This document shows, piece after piece, positions 10,915 to 22,272 of a stretch of 64,000 bases of DNA; positions within the stretch are counted from its first letter, which is position 1, and every line of letters starts with the position of its first letter. Under the pieces are notes generated by a model. It ran no database searches. It was given only the letters and a program-made list of their open reading frames with translations, and was not told the origin of the DNA. This DNA is from Lytechinus variegatus (lineage: Eukaryota; Echinodermata; Echinoidea; Temnopleuroida; Toxopneustidae). A program made the translations under genes and the position numbers. The DNA lies in NCBI RefSeq assembly GCF_018143015.1, contig NC_054748.1, positions 19,672,725-19,736,724 on the forward strand, read 5' to 3'.

Positions 10915-12905
10915 CTCTATGGATGGCAAATATCGACATCAATTGACTCATTACAACTGCGCTTTTACTGTACATTTCGTGCCATTGCCTGAAATACAAT
11001 AACAAATTCTTCGTTTAAGCTATTTCATTTCACATTCGAGTTATTCCATATAATTGCATTTTCAAATTAAATTTCGTCGAATTTATCGAAGTCACATCGG
11101 TTCTATATCAAATACAGGTAAAAAAAAATACACAGTATAAGCATGTTCTATAACGGAGAATGTTGTTTCACTTCCTTTCTGCCTGATCAATGCATACAAA
11201 ATATATATTACAAGAACATGCGTACATAGTACAGCATACCAACTTTAAAATGAATGGTAAATATTACACTTCCACCATGGTTATTACTAGTTAAATATGA
11301 AGTATATGTTTATGAATAGAGAATTATTTGATTTCTCATGATATATCTAATAACATTATGTCTAAAATACAAGAACTAGAAATTTCCCCACACAGGATAA
11401 ACATAATGAAGATGATGCTTGATGATAGCAAAGTTCCAAATAAAAATTGAGATCCATTGACGTTGCTTTTTATGCATTTTATGCTATTTTCTTAAATGCC
11501 GGCAATATTTGTTTGTTTTGTTTCACATTCAAGTTATCATATATAATTGCATTTTGAAATTGAAGCACTTCAAAAAAATATTAAAGAGCAGGAATCAGAC
11601 CAATTCCATGAAGATAATATTTATATATTTACACAGTGTAATCATGCCTTCATAGAATAATAGCATAGAATAACGACATATACATGCATAAAATCATAAA
11701 CAGTACACAGCAAAAGCTGTGGTGTTAACCGGTGTACATAGAGGACCACACCAGTTATTTTACACCGGTTTAAATTGGTGTTATTACAACATCTTTTGTT
11801 GTCACAGTTACACTCTTTGGTGTTATGTTTAATCTCGAGGGTGTGATTTTAACACCTCAGGGTGAAGTCTCTAGTAACACCAATTGGTGTCAGTTTTAAC
11901 ACCGCAGTGTTTACAGTGTATAGCATACACTAATTAATATCAATGGTAAATATCACATTGCCACGATAGTCATTGCTATAGACAAATATTATATACATGA
12001 CATATTTGAAGAGAGAAACATTTGGTTTCCCATAAAATATGTGTTTCAAGTTGTAGTTGGGTTGTTAAATGGTTTTACTTGACTCGAACATCAGAGAGGA
12101 GTTAGAGATTTCTTACAGGTAGAAAGGGGTACTTTATTACGTAGCAAGAGTGCGCCCTCTAACTGAATAAACATTATAGGTTATCAGTTGAAAAAATCAC
12201 ATAAACAGGATACTGTTACAATATGTATATTTAACATCATGTCTTATATTTAAGCACGAGAAATTCCCTCACATAGGATACACATGATAAAGATGATGCT
12301 TGATATTAAGTGGAAAGCTGAAACTAAAAATTGAGATTCATTGACTATATGCTGTTTTATGTATTTTTCGTGCAATTTTCATAAATGAAATAAGTTTTGC
12401 TAAGTGTTTCACACTCCGAAAAATATCGAAGAGTGGTGATCAGACCATCTCCACGAAGATAATATTTATATATTCACACGTTATAATAATGTCTTGATTC
12501 ACAGCATACATGTAGATATCTTTCAATTTATGAAAACCTATAGTATACGCGCATAAACAGTAAACTCTTTTAATATCAATGATCTCACCACCCATCATGC
12601 CCATGCTGGCATATTACTAGTCAAATATTATATACAGTCATGAATATGAATAGAGAATCATATGGTTTGTCATAAACATTTAACAACAATTTGTCTTATA
12701 TGCAAGTACTAGAATTTCCCCCACACAGAGGATAAACATGATAAATATGATGGTTGGTACATGCAAAATTGAAAACAAATAGTTGTAAGAAGCGAAATGC
12801 TCTTTATGGGTAAGAAATCCAGAAAGAAATGATCCAACAATTGTTTTATGTATTTCTACATTATAGCAGTTTACTTTAGCAGAAAATGGCAACTCAGTGG
12901 GTATC
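10915..12905. repeat. Degenerate threefold tandem repeat 3' of TRIM gene 1
   Basis: Three diverged copies of a ~450-650 bp module follow one another (start points near 10915, 11445 and 12345). Shared words in order are GAGAT(C/T)CATTGAC, TTTCACATTC, ATGAAGATAATATTTATATATT, CAATGGTAAATAT, GTCAAATATTATATACA, and CACACAGGATAAACATGAT. The copies are AT-rich and not coding. They are far more diverged from each other than from their counterparts in the other units, so the module repeat predates the gene array. Confidence 0.65.
11706..11918. mobile_element. 213-bp TA-flanked MITE (Tc1/mariner-type), unit 1
   Basis: Ends CACAGCAAAAGCTGTGGTGTTA and its partner (inverse CACTGTAAACACTGCGGTGTTA) form the TIR. 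TA flanks both sides (11704-11705, 11919-11920). Unit 3 keeps the empty site, a single TA at 35827-35828. The interior is full of GGTGTTA/TAACACC words. Also present in units 2 and 4. Confidence 0.85.
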
Positions 12906-12962
12906 ACCCCCCCCCCTCCATCTTCTGCGATAATAATTATGATATCATGTCATCAATTATTT

Positions 12963-14864
12963 TCAGCGGAATATATAGAGTCTATCCCGAGTGCAGAAAG
13001 CGATCTCTCCTGATCGGTACTGCTGGAGGTAATACCAATCTGTCCAAGGCTTCTCAATCTTGTAATCATTAACAAGGTTTCGGATGTGCCTTAGTTCATT
13101 TGTATACTCGTCAATGCTCACCAAATCTTCATGAGGCTTCACCTTGGCTATCAGGATTGTATTCCATTGAGATACAGCAGCGTAAAGGGAACTACCCGGT
13201 TTCTTTAATTCATGTTGTACAGCACCCTGTTTGTCTATCAATCTGATAGCATCCAATGATGAAATGATCAGAGAACCATGGTAACTAGTGATTTGCCGAG
13301 GTCCATACCCGTTGCATGGTATCTCCCTGACTGCTTGCCCACCTGCTGTTGAAAATACCTGGATCTTATTGGCATACATGTAGCTCACATAGATCAGATC
13401 ATCACCAGCAACAGTGAGATCAGGATCCCCACCTTCATCTTTACTCAGAGTCTTAAACATTACATTCAATTGTGTGTACTCTGGTGTGTACAGTGTGATG
13501 TTGTTTGAAGTATTAATCACAACGCATCGACCATCAGAAAGAAACCCTACCCCCGATATTTTAACATCCTTCAGAACTGTCTGCTGAAGCTGACCATCAG
13601 TGGAGAAGATTTTCATGCCACCTGGGCTACATCCTAGTGCCATCCTACCGTCTGGTGTACTAACCATGGTAAGTTTTCTATCCTTATTAGGCAAAGCAAC
13701 CTTCTTTACATTATCAATATTATAAGTAGGCAAAGAAATGTCCTTTTCATCAAAGGTTTTATTAGTGGGTAAGGCGACGTTTCTTTCAGCTACATTCTCA
13801 ATCTTTCCAAGGCCTAGCTCATCCATTCCAACATTTCTCTTGAACCTGACACTTTTCCCCTTTATGCCCGATTTCTTCGGCTGCTCGTAGTCAGGATCCT
13901 TTTGATCAAAGACCTCTCGTAACTCTTCACACAGAGTGCCGTGTGCAGCCAAAGTATCCATATCTAATGGAATCTTTATTTTGTTAGTTACCATTTCAGC
14001 CATGGTCGCCAACCGATTGATGTGCTTCTGGGCCGTGGTCTTCATACTTTCCAGTTCTTTCTTTACTCCTTCGGTCGTTTCCTTGACTTCTCTTACTAGA
14101 CTTTCCCTCTTTACTGTCAACTGCCGGACTGCATCATCATATGCTTTATTAATGTCACTTGTACACTGTTTCTTGGCACTGTCAACACTTTTAGTCTGTT
14201 CATCTATAAAATCAATGTACTTCTGAAAGCATGATTGTTTCTTGTCCACCTTTGATTTAAGTTCTTCGATACCCTTCGTGTGTTTGTCCTCGTAAGCTGT
14301 TCCCTCGATGACCTTGTGTCCTTCCCCCGTATGTTCCATAACAACACACCTGAAGCATGTGAATCTCCTGCAGCTGGAACAGAAGCAACACTCGTCTTCT
14401 TTTGGATGTTTCCTGCATTTCCGGTATTTACGGACTGAAACCGTCCCTGATGAGATCTCACTCATGGCAATGACTTCATGATCGACAAAGCCTTCCCATT
14501 GAGAGTGCTTATTAAGACAAGATGTGCAGAGATACTTGCCACAGTCTTGGCAGTAGACAGCAGCATGGGACTTGTCATTTGATTTACAATTTGTGCAAAT
14601 CTGAGGATGGCCCTCCATATCCTCTATTAGACTTTTCAAAGCAAGATTTACCTGTAGTTTGCCGACATCTTGGTTTGGGACCTGGGTCACAGCTCTGCAG
14701 ACAGGGCATCGGATCTGGCAGTTACCGTGACACTCTAAGAGGTTGTCCAGGCAAGTCTTGCAGAAAGTGTGAGAACAAGACAGGATCTTGGGATCGGTGA
14801 ATGTAGAAAGACACACTGGACACTCTGTACTCTGGGAGATGACAGTCTTTAATGCTTCAGCCAT
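12963..14864 (-). CDS. TRIM-type RING/B-box/coiled-coil/beta-propeller protein, copy 1
   Basis: A 633-residue protein from one uninterrupted coding exon. The RING (C3HC4) uses C15, C18, C30, H32, C35, C38, C53 and C56, which predicts E3 ubiquitin ligase activity. A first B-box covers about 90-131. A second B-box uses C150, H153, C162, C165, C170, C173, H178 and H183. A coiled coil runs about 195-295. A basic linker follows (about 329-345), then a beta-propeller-like domain of six blades from about 393 to 633, similar to NHL/TRIM2-3-type C-termini, with blade words such as PDGRMALGC, SDGRCVVI and DDLIYVSY. The start is the ATG in CAGCCATGG, 18 bases after a conserved splice acceptor at 14883-14884. 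Copies 2-4 differ mainly in the propeller. A role in innate defence or RNA/protein target recognition is inference from the TRIM family; no orthologue name is given. Confidence 0.93.
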   Translation of the reverse strand: MAEALKTVISQSTECPVCLSTFTDPKILSCSHTFCKTCLDNLLECHGNCQIRCPVCRAVTQVPNQDVGKLQVNLALKSLIEDMEGHPQICTNCKSNDKSHAAVYCQDCGKYLCTSCLNKHSQWEGFVDHEVIAMSEISSGTVSVRKYRKCRKHPKEDECCFCSSCRRFTCFRCVVMEHTGEGHKVIEGTAYEDKHTKGIEELKSKVDKKQSCFQKYIDFIDEQTKSVDSAKKQCTSDINKAYDDAVRQLTVKRESLVREVKETTEGVKKELESMKTTAQKHINRLATMAEMVTNKIKIPLDMDTLAAHGTLCEELREVFDQKDPDYEQPKKSGIKGKSVRFKRNVGMDELGLGKIENVAERNVALPTNKTFDEKDISLPTYNIDNVKKVALPNKDRKLTMVSTPDGRMALGCSPGGMKIFSTDGQLQQTVLKDVKISGVGFLSDGRCVVINTSNNITLYTPEYTQLNVMFKTLSKDEGGDPDLTVAGDDLIYVSYMYANKIQVFSTAGGQAVREIPCNGYGPRQITSYHGSLIISSLDAIRLIDKQGAVQHELKKPGSSLYAAVSQWNTILIAKVKPHEDLVSIDEYTNELRHIRNLVNDYKIEKPWTDWYYLQQYRSGEIAFCTRDRLYIFR

Positions 14865-14882
14865 GGCTGGGTTTATAGAAGA

Positions 14883-16253
14883 CTGAAAAATAATTATTAC
14901 AAAACAAGATGAAGAATAATAAACACGTAAGGACCGTAGAATCTGCCATTTGAATACATCACTGAGTAATAAAAGGATCGCGTTGGGTTTTGGAATAGGG
15001 AAAGGAAGGGGAGGAGCAAGGGGAAATTGGGAATGATAAAATGAGGGGGAGAGGAGAAAGGGGAATGGAAAGAGGAGCTTGATACGATGGGAATAAATTG
15101 GGATGGTGAAAGGAAAGGAGTGAAAAGAAAAGAAGAGTATTAGGAATTATATTGCTTTAAAAGGGGTATTATTTTTATAAGTTTATTTCCAATTAGTCTA
15201 ATGCCATTTCGTCCAATTACCAAACTCCTTTACTATTATTTAGTCTAACATAAGCTAATCCACTATCCACATAGTCTAATTGCAATTTCTTTCACTCACC
15301 AGTTTATATAATAACCAGTTGGGCTAATAGCAATTAAGTCTGAAATCTAGTCTAACTGGACTTAGTGTTAATTGGACAAAATAAATTAAAATGAAATGGA
15401 TATTTATTTAGACCAACTGGTTATGAGACGAAATGGTAATAGACGAACTGGTGATTAGACGAAGTGATGATTGGACCAAATGGTTTTTAGACGAAATGTT
15501 TTTTTTCTTAAGTTTTTATTGGGTTTTCATAATTTTGTATAACAAATCACATATAATTAATACGAGTAATTTAAAATATAACAGAATAAACAAATAAGAA
15601 AGGAAAAACAGGCAGCATACACATTATTAGTTTACATTAGAAGAAGTACAGCTTATCAACAGATAATACTTGATAAACACGTAGTAAAAACAGTCACTTT
15701 GTCTCTTCTCATTCCTCATTCCCTATGCTATAGTAAATCAAGAATGTAATAACAGAGGAATAAAATCATTTGATTCACCAATTATGATTATTAAAGATTA
15801 ACAAATTCCATTCTAAAAAGGCATATTAAATTTTCTTCAGTAACAAAAATTGATGTTGATGGACCGAATGGCATTAGACTAAATCAAGGTAGACCATGTG
15901 GTGAGTGGAAGAATTGGGATTAGACGAATAGGTAATTTACCTTCTCATTTTCCCCATTACTTCCGGGTTGGAAAATCAGTCTGATCACCCCTAAACAACG
16001 ATCTTTGTATATATAATTTAATTGTTTCGATCCTGTCTGTTCAAAGATAGTGATGTTACAATTTCTCACTGGAAACAATCGCTTATTATTGAAGAAAAAT
16101 GGCAATCCAGTAATATTAAAGATATAATCATTAAACAAGCCATATCAATCAGTGTGTGATTTCAAATTCGACACGTTTCTGATATGGCATTTGAATGTGT
16201 AAAATATATACAGAATATCTTTGGAAAATACATGAATTATTCAATATACTTAC
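14883..16253 (-). other. Predicted 5'-UTR intron of TRIM copy 1
   Basis: The acceptor TTATTTTTCAG ends at 14883. A donor GTAAGTATATTG begins at 16253. Both sites are conserved at matching places in units 2, 3 and 4 (introns about 1372, 1355 and 1863 bp). The intron contains a TU-like foldback element. Confidence 0.55.
15181..15940. mobile_element. TU-like foldback element in TRIM 1 intron
   Basis: The left arm (15185-15365) is a run of degenerate ~15-bp units with GTCTAAT/GTCCAAT cores. The right arms (15405-15500 and 15860-15940) carry the same units inverted (AGACGAAATGG, GGACCAAATGG). Between them a non-repetitive stretch (15500-15840) begins on the minus strand with AATAAAAACTTAAG and an A-run, which looks like a retroposed 3' end. 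Unit 4 lacks the element at the matching intron position (near 49990). Confidence 0.65.
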
Positions 16254-16317
16254 ATCAAACTGCTTATGTCCATTATAAACGATATGTTTCTCAGTTTGAT
16301 CAAAGCAACAATATTAT
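16254..16317 (-). promoter_or_regulatory. Candidate first exon and core promoter of TRIM copy 1
   Basis: The sequence ends with TTTGAT just before the donor GTAAGT. About 60 bases upstream on the minus strand is CGTATAATATTG, a possible TATA element. Equivalent sequence precedes units 2-4. Transcript data are lacking, so the exon start is a guess. Confidence 0.35.
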
Positions 16318-16579
16318 ACGGGTCTGGTAGTAGCAGTATTAGATATTTTGGCTACATCAATTCATAATGGTGGTGCGTAGTGAATCGTGTGCAAATTTAC
16401 AGTTGTTTACAAATTCTAGTTCAATATCAAACTATTTTTAGTGATTGGGAATTCCCAGTAACCTTTGACATGTTTCAATTGTGCATTCATGTACTTCAAT
16501 TCAGCGTAACGGTTGATTCACGGGTTTTCTTTTTACCTGATTGAAAATAATCGAAATGTTTGTAGTATATTATTGACTT

Positions 16580-17200
16580 GTTTAGAGACAGAAAAAAAGA
16601 ACGGAAAGAAGAAAAGAAAGAAAGAAATGGTAGGGCGGAAAAGGAACATAAGAAGAAAGGATTCAATAAAAATACAAAAAGAAAGAAAGAAAAATAGGAA
16701 AGAATGAATGAAAGAGAGGAGGGAAGAAAAGAAGGGGAAGGAATGAATAAAATAAATAGATAAAGAAAGAAATGAAGTAATAAAGAAAGAAATGAATAAC
16801 GAAAGGAAGGAAGAAAGAAAGGAAAAAGAAAGAAAAGAAGAAGGAAAAAAAATGAATGAAAAAGGAAAGAATGAATGGAACAAAGGGAAAAAGAAAGAAA
16901 AAAATAAAGACAGGAAAAAAGAAAGAAAAAAGGAATAATAAAGAGAAGATGGAAATAACTGAATACAGGAACAATGAGAATATGAAAAAGGAAGAAACAA
17001 AGTAAACATTGAAAAAAAGAAAATAGGATTGGAAAAGAAGAATGACATGAGAAAAAATGGGAAGAACAAAAGATGTAAGAAAAAACGTAATAGTAAAAAA
17101 GGAAGGTGAGAGATAAAAGGAGAAAAGAGGAAAACAATAGGCAAAAAATGGAGGAGGAAATATAAGAAAGAAGAATAGAAGAAGAAAAAAAGAGAAATGA
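16580..17200 (+). repeat. Purine-rich tract, unit 2
   Basis: Counterpart of 6205-7132, shorter by about 300 bp through loss of internal repeats. Same flanking words on both sides. Non-coding despite long minus-strand Phe/Ser-rich frames. Confidence 0.85.
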
Positions 17201-17274
17201 AAAAGCAGAAATTGATCTTACTTGGCTGGAGGCAAATCCTGATTTGACATCTCGTCTTTTCAAGATGGAATTAG

Positions 17275-18220
17275 CAGGGGCGGATCCCAAAAATTTTAAA
17301 TGCGGGGGGGGGGCGTAACCCGCACCAAAGGTACGTCTTGTCAGGGGGATCTAGCTGGGGGCCCTCCCCAAGAAAATTTTGTAAAAAGTAAGCCCCTCAT
17401 GGTATGCGATTTCAGCGTTCTGAGGTCAGTCACTCTATAAGAAAATTTTCGAGTTCATAAGTAAAAGGGCGTTATGATATAAAGTTGCCGTTAGAGGCTT
17501 GGTGACTGAAATCGAAAAATAAGATTGTGGTACGCATTAATCAATGTAGATATGGTAGAGTAGGCGTGACTTACCAAGTCTTCTTCTTTACATCGTATGC
17601 ATACTGTCAACCAATGAAATATTCCAACGCAGTAAATCCAATATAGACATGTCATATATGATGTCACTAATTCAAAAAAAAATGCTTTCAGTGATGAGTA
17701 AGTTGTGTTTGTATATCAGCTAAAACGCGTCTGGTATAGCGTAGTTTGCCTTCATGTGAACCAACTGAATGCGGTCCCGTTGCGGGTAGGGCTGTGGGAT
17801 TGGACCTGGCGATACGAGGTCGTTAATTAAACATGGGTATGATACCTCATTCTTCTGTTTTAAACGTTTCTTTCTACTTAAAAAGGACACATTTTTCTAC
17901 AGGTTGCCCCAAAATAGGGGGCTTGGGCTAGCTGCCCCCCCCCCCCCCCCCTGTTCACGACCAAAAAATTAGTAGGAACATGTGCCACGGGCGAGACAAA
18001 AAAAAAACGGGGGCTTAATTGGAGCGGGTTTATTGTAAAAAGGAGGGTCCTCGGAGCAGGCTTCAGAACCACAAATATTTGTGAAAACGGGGGTCCTTGG
18101 AACGGGTCGCCTGCGTGTGAGTGCGTATGCATCCCTATGGAACGTGCATGCAGCTAGCCCGGTGGCAGGGGCTTGCGCAGAGGCAATTATGTTCGGACAG
18201 CGCTCTACGACCGCTTTTCA
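17275..18220. mobile_element. hAT-like element remnant, unit 2
   Basis: The left end CAGGGGCGGATCCC is intact. The right end was removed by the deletion at 18220. The empty site for the 184-bp TIR element lies inside at 18122-18132. Confidence 0.5.
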
Positions 18221-18504
18221 AGAAACAGATACTAAAGAGAGAGAGAGGGAGATGATAAAAGAAGAAAAGATGGGAAAAAAAGAAAGCAAATAATTATGTT
18301 CCTCCTTCTCCCTGACGCACCTGATTAGGTCATTCTCACAATCATTTCACAGACACTTTCTATAACACAGAGAATATTTTGACAATAGCTATTCATAACA
18401 AAACAGTCTTTGTCGAAAATCGGTGAATCAAATCAACAGTGTCGTCCTGGATTCTATAAAGGCAAACGACACATGAGTTATATTTCGTCAGGTCCGAGTC
18501 TTAA

Positions 18505-19090
18505 AGGACAAGTCCACCCCAACAAAACTTGATTTGAATAAAAAGAGAAAAATTAAACAAGCATAACACTAAAAAATTTTTAAAAAACGGATGTAAAATA
18601 AGAAAGTTATGGCATTTCAAAATTTCGCTTCATTTCACAAAAACAGTTAGCTACATCAAAATGAGAGAGTCGATGATGTCATTCTCTCACTTTTTCTTTT
18701 GTATTTTATCATATGAAATATTTTTATTTTCTCGTCATTGTCATGTGAAATGAAGTTTCATTTCTCCCTGATCACGTGGAATTCCATTATTTTAATATTT
18801 TGTGCTTCAGGCAAGGAGGTCCTAATCGTCAAATTCATAAAAATTGAAATATTGTATAATTCAAACAATAAAAAACAAAAGAAATAGTGAGTGAATGAGT
18901 AACATCATCGACCCTCTTATTTGGATGTAACTGGCTCGTGCATATAACTATTTTGTTAAAAATAAGGGAAATTTTGAAATGTCATAACATTCTTATTTTA
19001 CATCCAATTTTGATGAAATTTTCAGCATTGTTTTTGTCTGATTTTTCTTTATTGATTCAAATCAACATTTCTCTGAGGTGGACTTGACCT
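18505..19090. mobile_element. 586-bp TTAA-flanked MITE (Kolobok-like), unit 2 only
   Basis: Ends AAGGACAAGTCCACC and GGTGGACTTGACCTT form the TIR, flanked by TTAA at 18501-18504 and 19091-19094. Units 1 (9547-9550) and 3 (33637-33640) keep a single TTAA in CGAGTCTTAAGACGATG, so insertion and target duplication are read directly. TTAA targets with AGG ends fit Kolobok-type; piggyBac also uses TTAA. No coding capacity. Confidence 0.9.
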
Positions 19091-20660
19091 TTAAGACGAT
19101 GTAGACGATGTAGGCCAACTGTCACGGTCCACCAACTTTCGACAATGACCTCTAGTCTGTAATTTGACAGGCATTTTCAATAGATTCCTAAGGTTCCAGA
19201 AAGCGTTTCCTCCTTTCCATATTCATCTATTGAAAATTCTCCATCCTTCTTTCCTTCATTCCTTCTTCTTCCCTTTATTTTGTTTATATATGTCTTCCTT
19301 TCCTTCTATCTTTCTCCCTATTTTGTTCTATTTTTTTCTGAACAAGTCAATACTATACCAGTGACATACAGATTACTATTTTTTAAAACTTTTATTGATT
19401 AATCAACTATATACGAAGAATTTGTCTTCTCGTCATCAAAGTATTTTGTTTCATTAAATCGCTAAAAGAAAAAAAACAATAACAGTAATAATATCAGTCA
19501 AATTACAGCAAATATGAATTATAATATTCTGTTATTATCATATTACTACTCTTTTACAGATTTTGAAATTGCCTTTCCTTTATTTTCTTTACAACGTTAA
19601 CATTATAATGTTTGGTTTCAAACATTTTAAGAAAATTTCTAAAAGTTATTATTTATATTATGATCAAATTGATGATCAAATCGTTTATAGTTCCTGAAAA
19701 TGAAGAGCATAATTGATTTTACCTTTTAATAAACTCATTCTACTTGTAAGCTTGACATATCGTATTGTAGAACTGTATAGTGTGAACTTGGTTCTTAAAT
19801 ACTTACATGTTATTATATTTATACATTTGCACATCATTGTTCTCGATCATATTTGTGCAAATATAAACAATTGCATTCACTGTGATCATACTTTCCTTCT
19901 CAATTGTATAATTAATTAATGACGTTTTCTCTTCATTCTGGATATACTGCATGATTCTTGATGAAGGAGAATTTCTGCTAAAATAAGTATACCTGTAGAC
20001 AATACAATTAATTATGATATTACAGTTTCATTACAGTTTTTTCCAAGGTAATAGCAAGTCATATCTGACGTGTTCTTCTATCGAATTGAATCCTTTTTAA
20101 AAGGCAAAATCCGAAGCAGAAATTTGAAATTATATTATTGAATGATTTTCCAAACTTAGATAGAATGTAACAATTTGATTGAGTTATACATGTATTGTTC
20201 TTTCCTTAAGATTTTTACGACCACGGGGAAAAGAAGAAAATGAATGAAGCTAAAAGGCTGAACATATCATTGTCTGAATATTATGTCGAGACCTATCACA
20301 AAATTAGATGTTTGCACTGTTTTGCTAGCTCCCGGCTTTTTAGGAATTTTGTCCCCTCGAAAATTTTATTTTCGCTCCATTTGATTTTGTTTATTTTTAC
20401 AAAGATATAATATATGCAAAACAATATATAAATATAGATTTAATATAGTTATGGACCAATAAAAAATTCTTCAGACCTCTATGGATGGCAAATATCGACA
20501 TCCATTGACTCATTATATACAACTGCGCTTTTACTGTACATTTCGTGCCATTGCCTGAAATACAATAAGCTATCCTCCATGTTCTCCGTAAAGCTATTCA
20601 ATTTCACATTCGAGTTATTCCATATAATTGCTTTTTCAAATTAAATTTATTCGAATATAT

Positions 20661-21410
20661 TAAGAGTTTAGTTGCAAAAGGGTTAGGTCCACTTTTTACC
20701 ATTCCGAGAAAAAACCATGTTGTTTATTCTCACTTACTGCAATACTCTCATGAGAAACTAAATTGTCTTGATACTACCCCATCATGTGAACATAAAACTG
20801 GTTATAAAAGAAATCTACCTGTCTTCAATTTTTTTCTATATATTCGAATCCAATCTATTTTAATTAAAAAGGAGATTTATTTTTGCCACTTTTCTTCGCG
20901 TTTTCAAGTGAATTTTAAATTTTCGTTGTTTTCAACAGAACGACTAAAAATTTAGAGGATTTGTGACAGAAAACAATAAAAATTTATGAACAATGGACCT
21001 AACCCCTTTTGACAAATGAGCTCTTCAGAACAGTTTGTTTGCAAAAGGGGTTAGGTCCACGCCAAAAAAAATTTTTTATTCTCCCATATTGCAATATTCT
21101 AATGCGAAACTAAATGTTTGTGATACCCTATCATGAGAACATAAAATTGGGTATAAAAGAAATCCACCTGTCTTCATATTCTTTTTAAAACAAATTATGT
21201 TTGGACCTATAATCCCTTCTGCAACTAAATTGAATTGGACCTAACCCCTTTTGAAAAAAAGTGATTTTTCTTTGCCATTTTAGCTCACTTTTTAAAGGGA
21301 ATTTCAATTTTTCTTATCATCTTATAGAGCTACTAAAAATCTATAAATTGAGACCAAAAAATCAAATTTTGTGGAAAATGGACCTAACCCCTTTCGCAAG
21401 TGAGCTCTTC
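20661..21410. mobile_element. 750-bp dimeric TIR element, unit 2 only
   Basis: Terminal repeats TAAGAG...TTGCAAAAGGGTTAGGTCCA and the inverse of TGGACCTAACCCC...GAGCTCTTC bound the element. ATAT flanks both sides (20657-20660, 21411-21414); unit 3 has one ATAT in the matching CGAATATATCGAAG. The interior holds back-to-back inner ends (about 20993-21060), so the element is two ~370-bp copies in tandem. The family is not recognised. Confidence 0.8.
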
Positions 21411-22059
21411 ATATCGAAGTAGTGTACTTCACATCGGATCTATATCAAATACAGGTTAAAAAATACACAGTATAAGCATGTTCCATAACGGAGAACGTTG
21501 TTTTTATCATAAGGATCATGATTTTGCTTCATATCTGCGTGATCAATGCATAAAATATACATTACAAGTACACATACATAGTACAGCATACCGTCTTTAA
21601 AATGAATGGTAAATATTACACTTCCACCATGGTTATTACTAGTTAAATATGAAGTATATGTTTATGAATAGAAAATTATTTGATTTCTCATGATATATCT
21701 AATGACATTATGTCTAAAATACAAGAACTAGAAATTTCCCCACACAGGATAAACATGATGAAGATGATGCTTGATAATAGCAAAGTTCAAAATGAAAATT
21801 GAAATCCATTGACGTTGCTTTTTATGCATTTTCGTGCTATTTTCTTAAATGCCGGCAATATTTGTTTGTTTTGTTTCACATTCAAGTAATCATATATAAT
21901 TGCATTTTGAAATTGAAGCACTTCAAAAAAATATTCAAGAGCAGGAATCAGACCAATTCCATGAAGATAATATTTTTATATATATACACAGTGTAACATG
22001 CCTTGATAGAATGATAGCATAGAATAACGACATATACATGCATAAAATCATAAACAGTA

Positions 22060-22272
22060 CACAGCAAAAGCTGTGGTGTTAACCGGTGTACATAGAGGAC
22101 CACACCAGTTATTTTAAACCGGTTTAAAATGGTGTTATTACAACATCTTTTGTTGTCACAGTTACACTCTTTGGTGTTATGTTTAATCTCGAGGGTGTGA
22201 TTTTAACACCTCAGGGTGTGGTCTCTAGTAACACCAATTGGTGTCAGTTTTAACACCGCAGTGTTTACAGTG
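22060..22272. mobile_element. TA-flanked MITE, unit 2
   Basis: Same insertion as 11706-11918, at the same position, with TA on both sides. Confidence 0.85.

Larger units (their letters stand above)
5931..16310. repeat. Tandem TRIM unit 1 (~10.4 kb)
   Basis: This is the first of four tandem units that align over nearly their whole length. Order: promoter-distal sequence, purine tract, hAT-like element, pyrimidine stretch near 9690-9795, degenerate threefold repeat, TRIM gene, 5'-UTR intron with TU-like foldback, possible first exon. Long stretches (about 7700-11000) are nearly identical to unit 3 (about 30780-35000 once insertions are removed). Confidence 0.9.

Noticed and set aside
13936-14226. 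Plus-strand frames opposite the TRIM coding exons
   Set aside because: Antisense shadows of a clear coding frame, without known motifs.
15920-16138. A 72-codon minus-strand frame repeated at 26291 and 39765
   Set aside because: It lies inside the predicted 5'-UTR intron, overlaps the foldback element edge, and the conservation reflects recent duplication.
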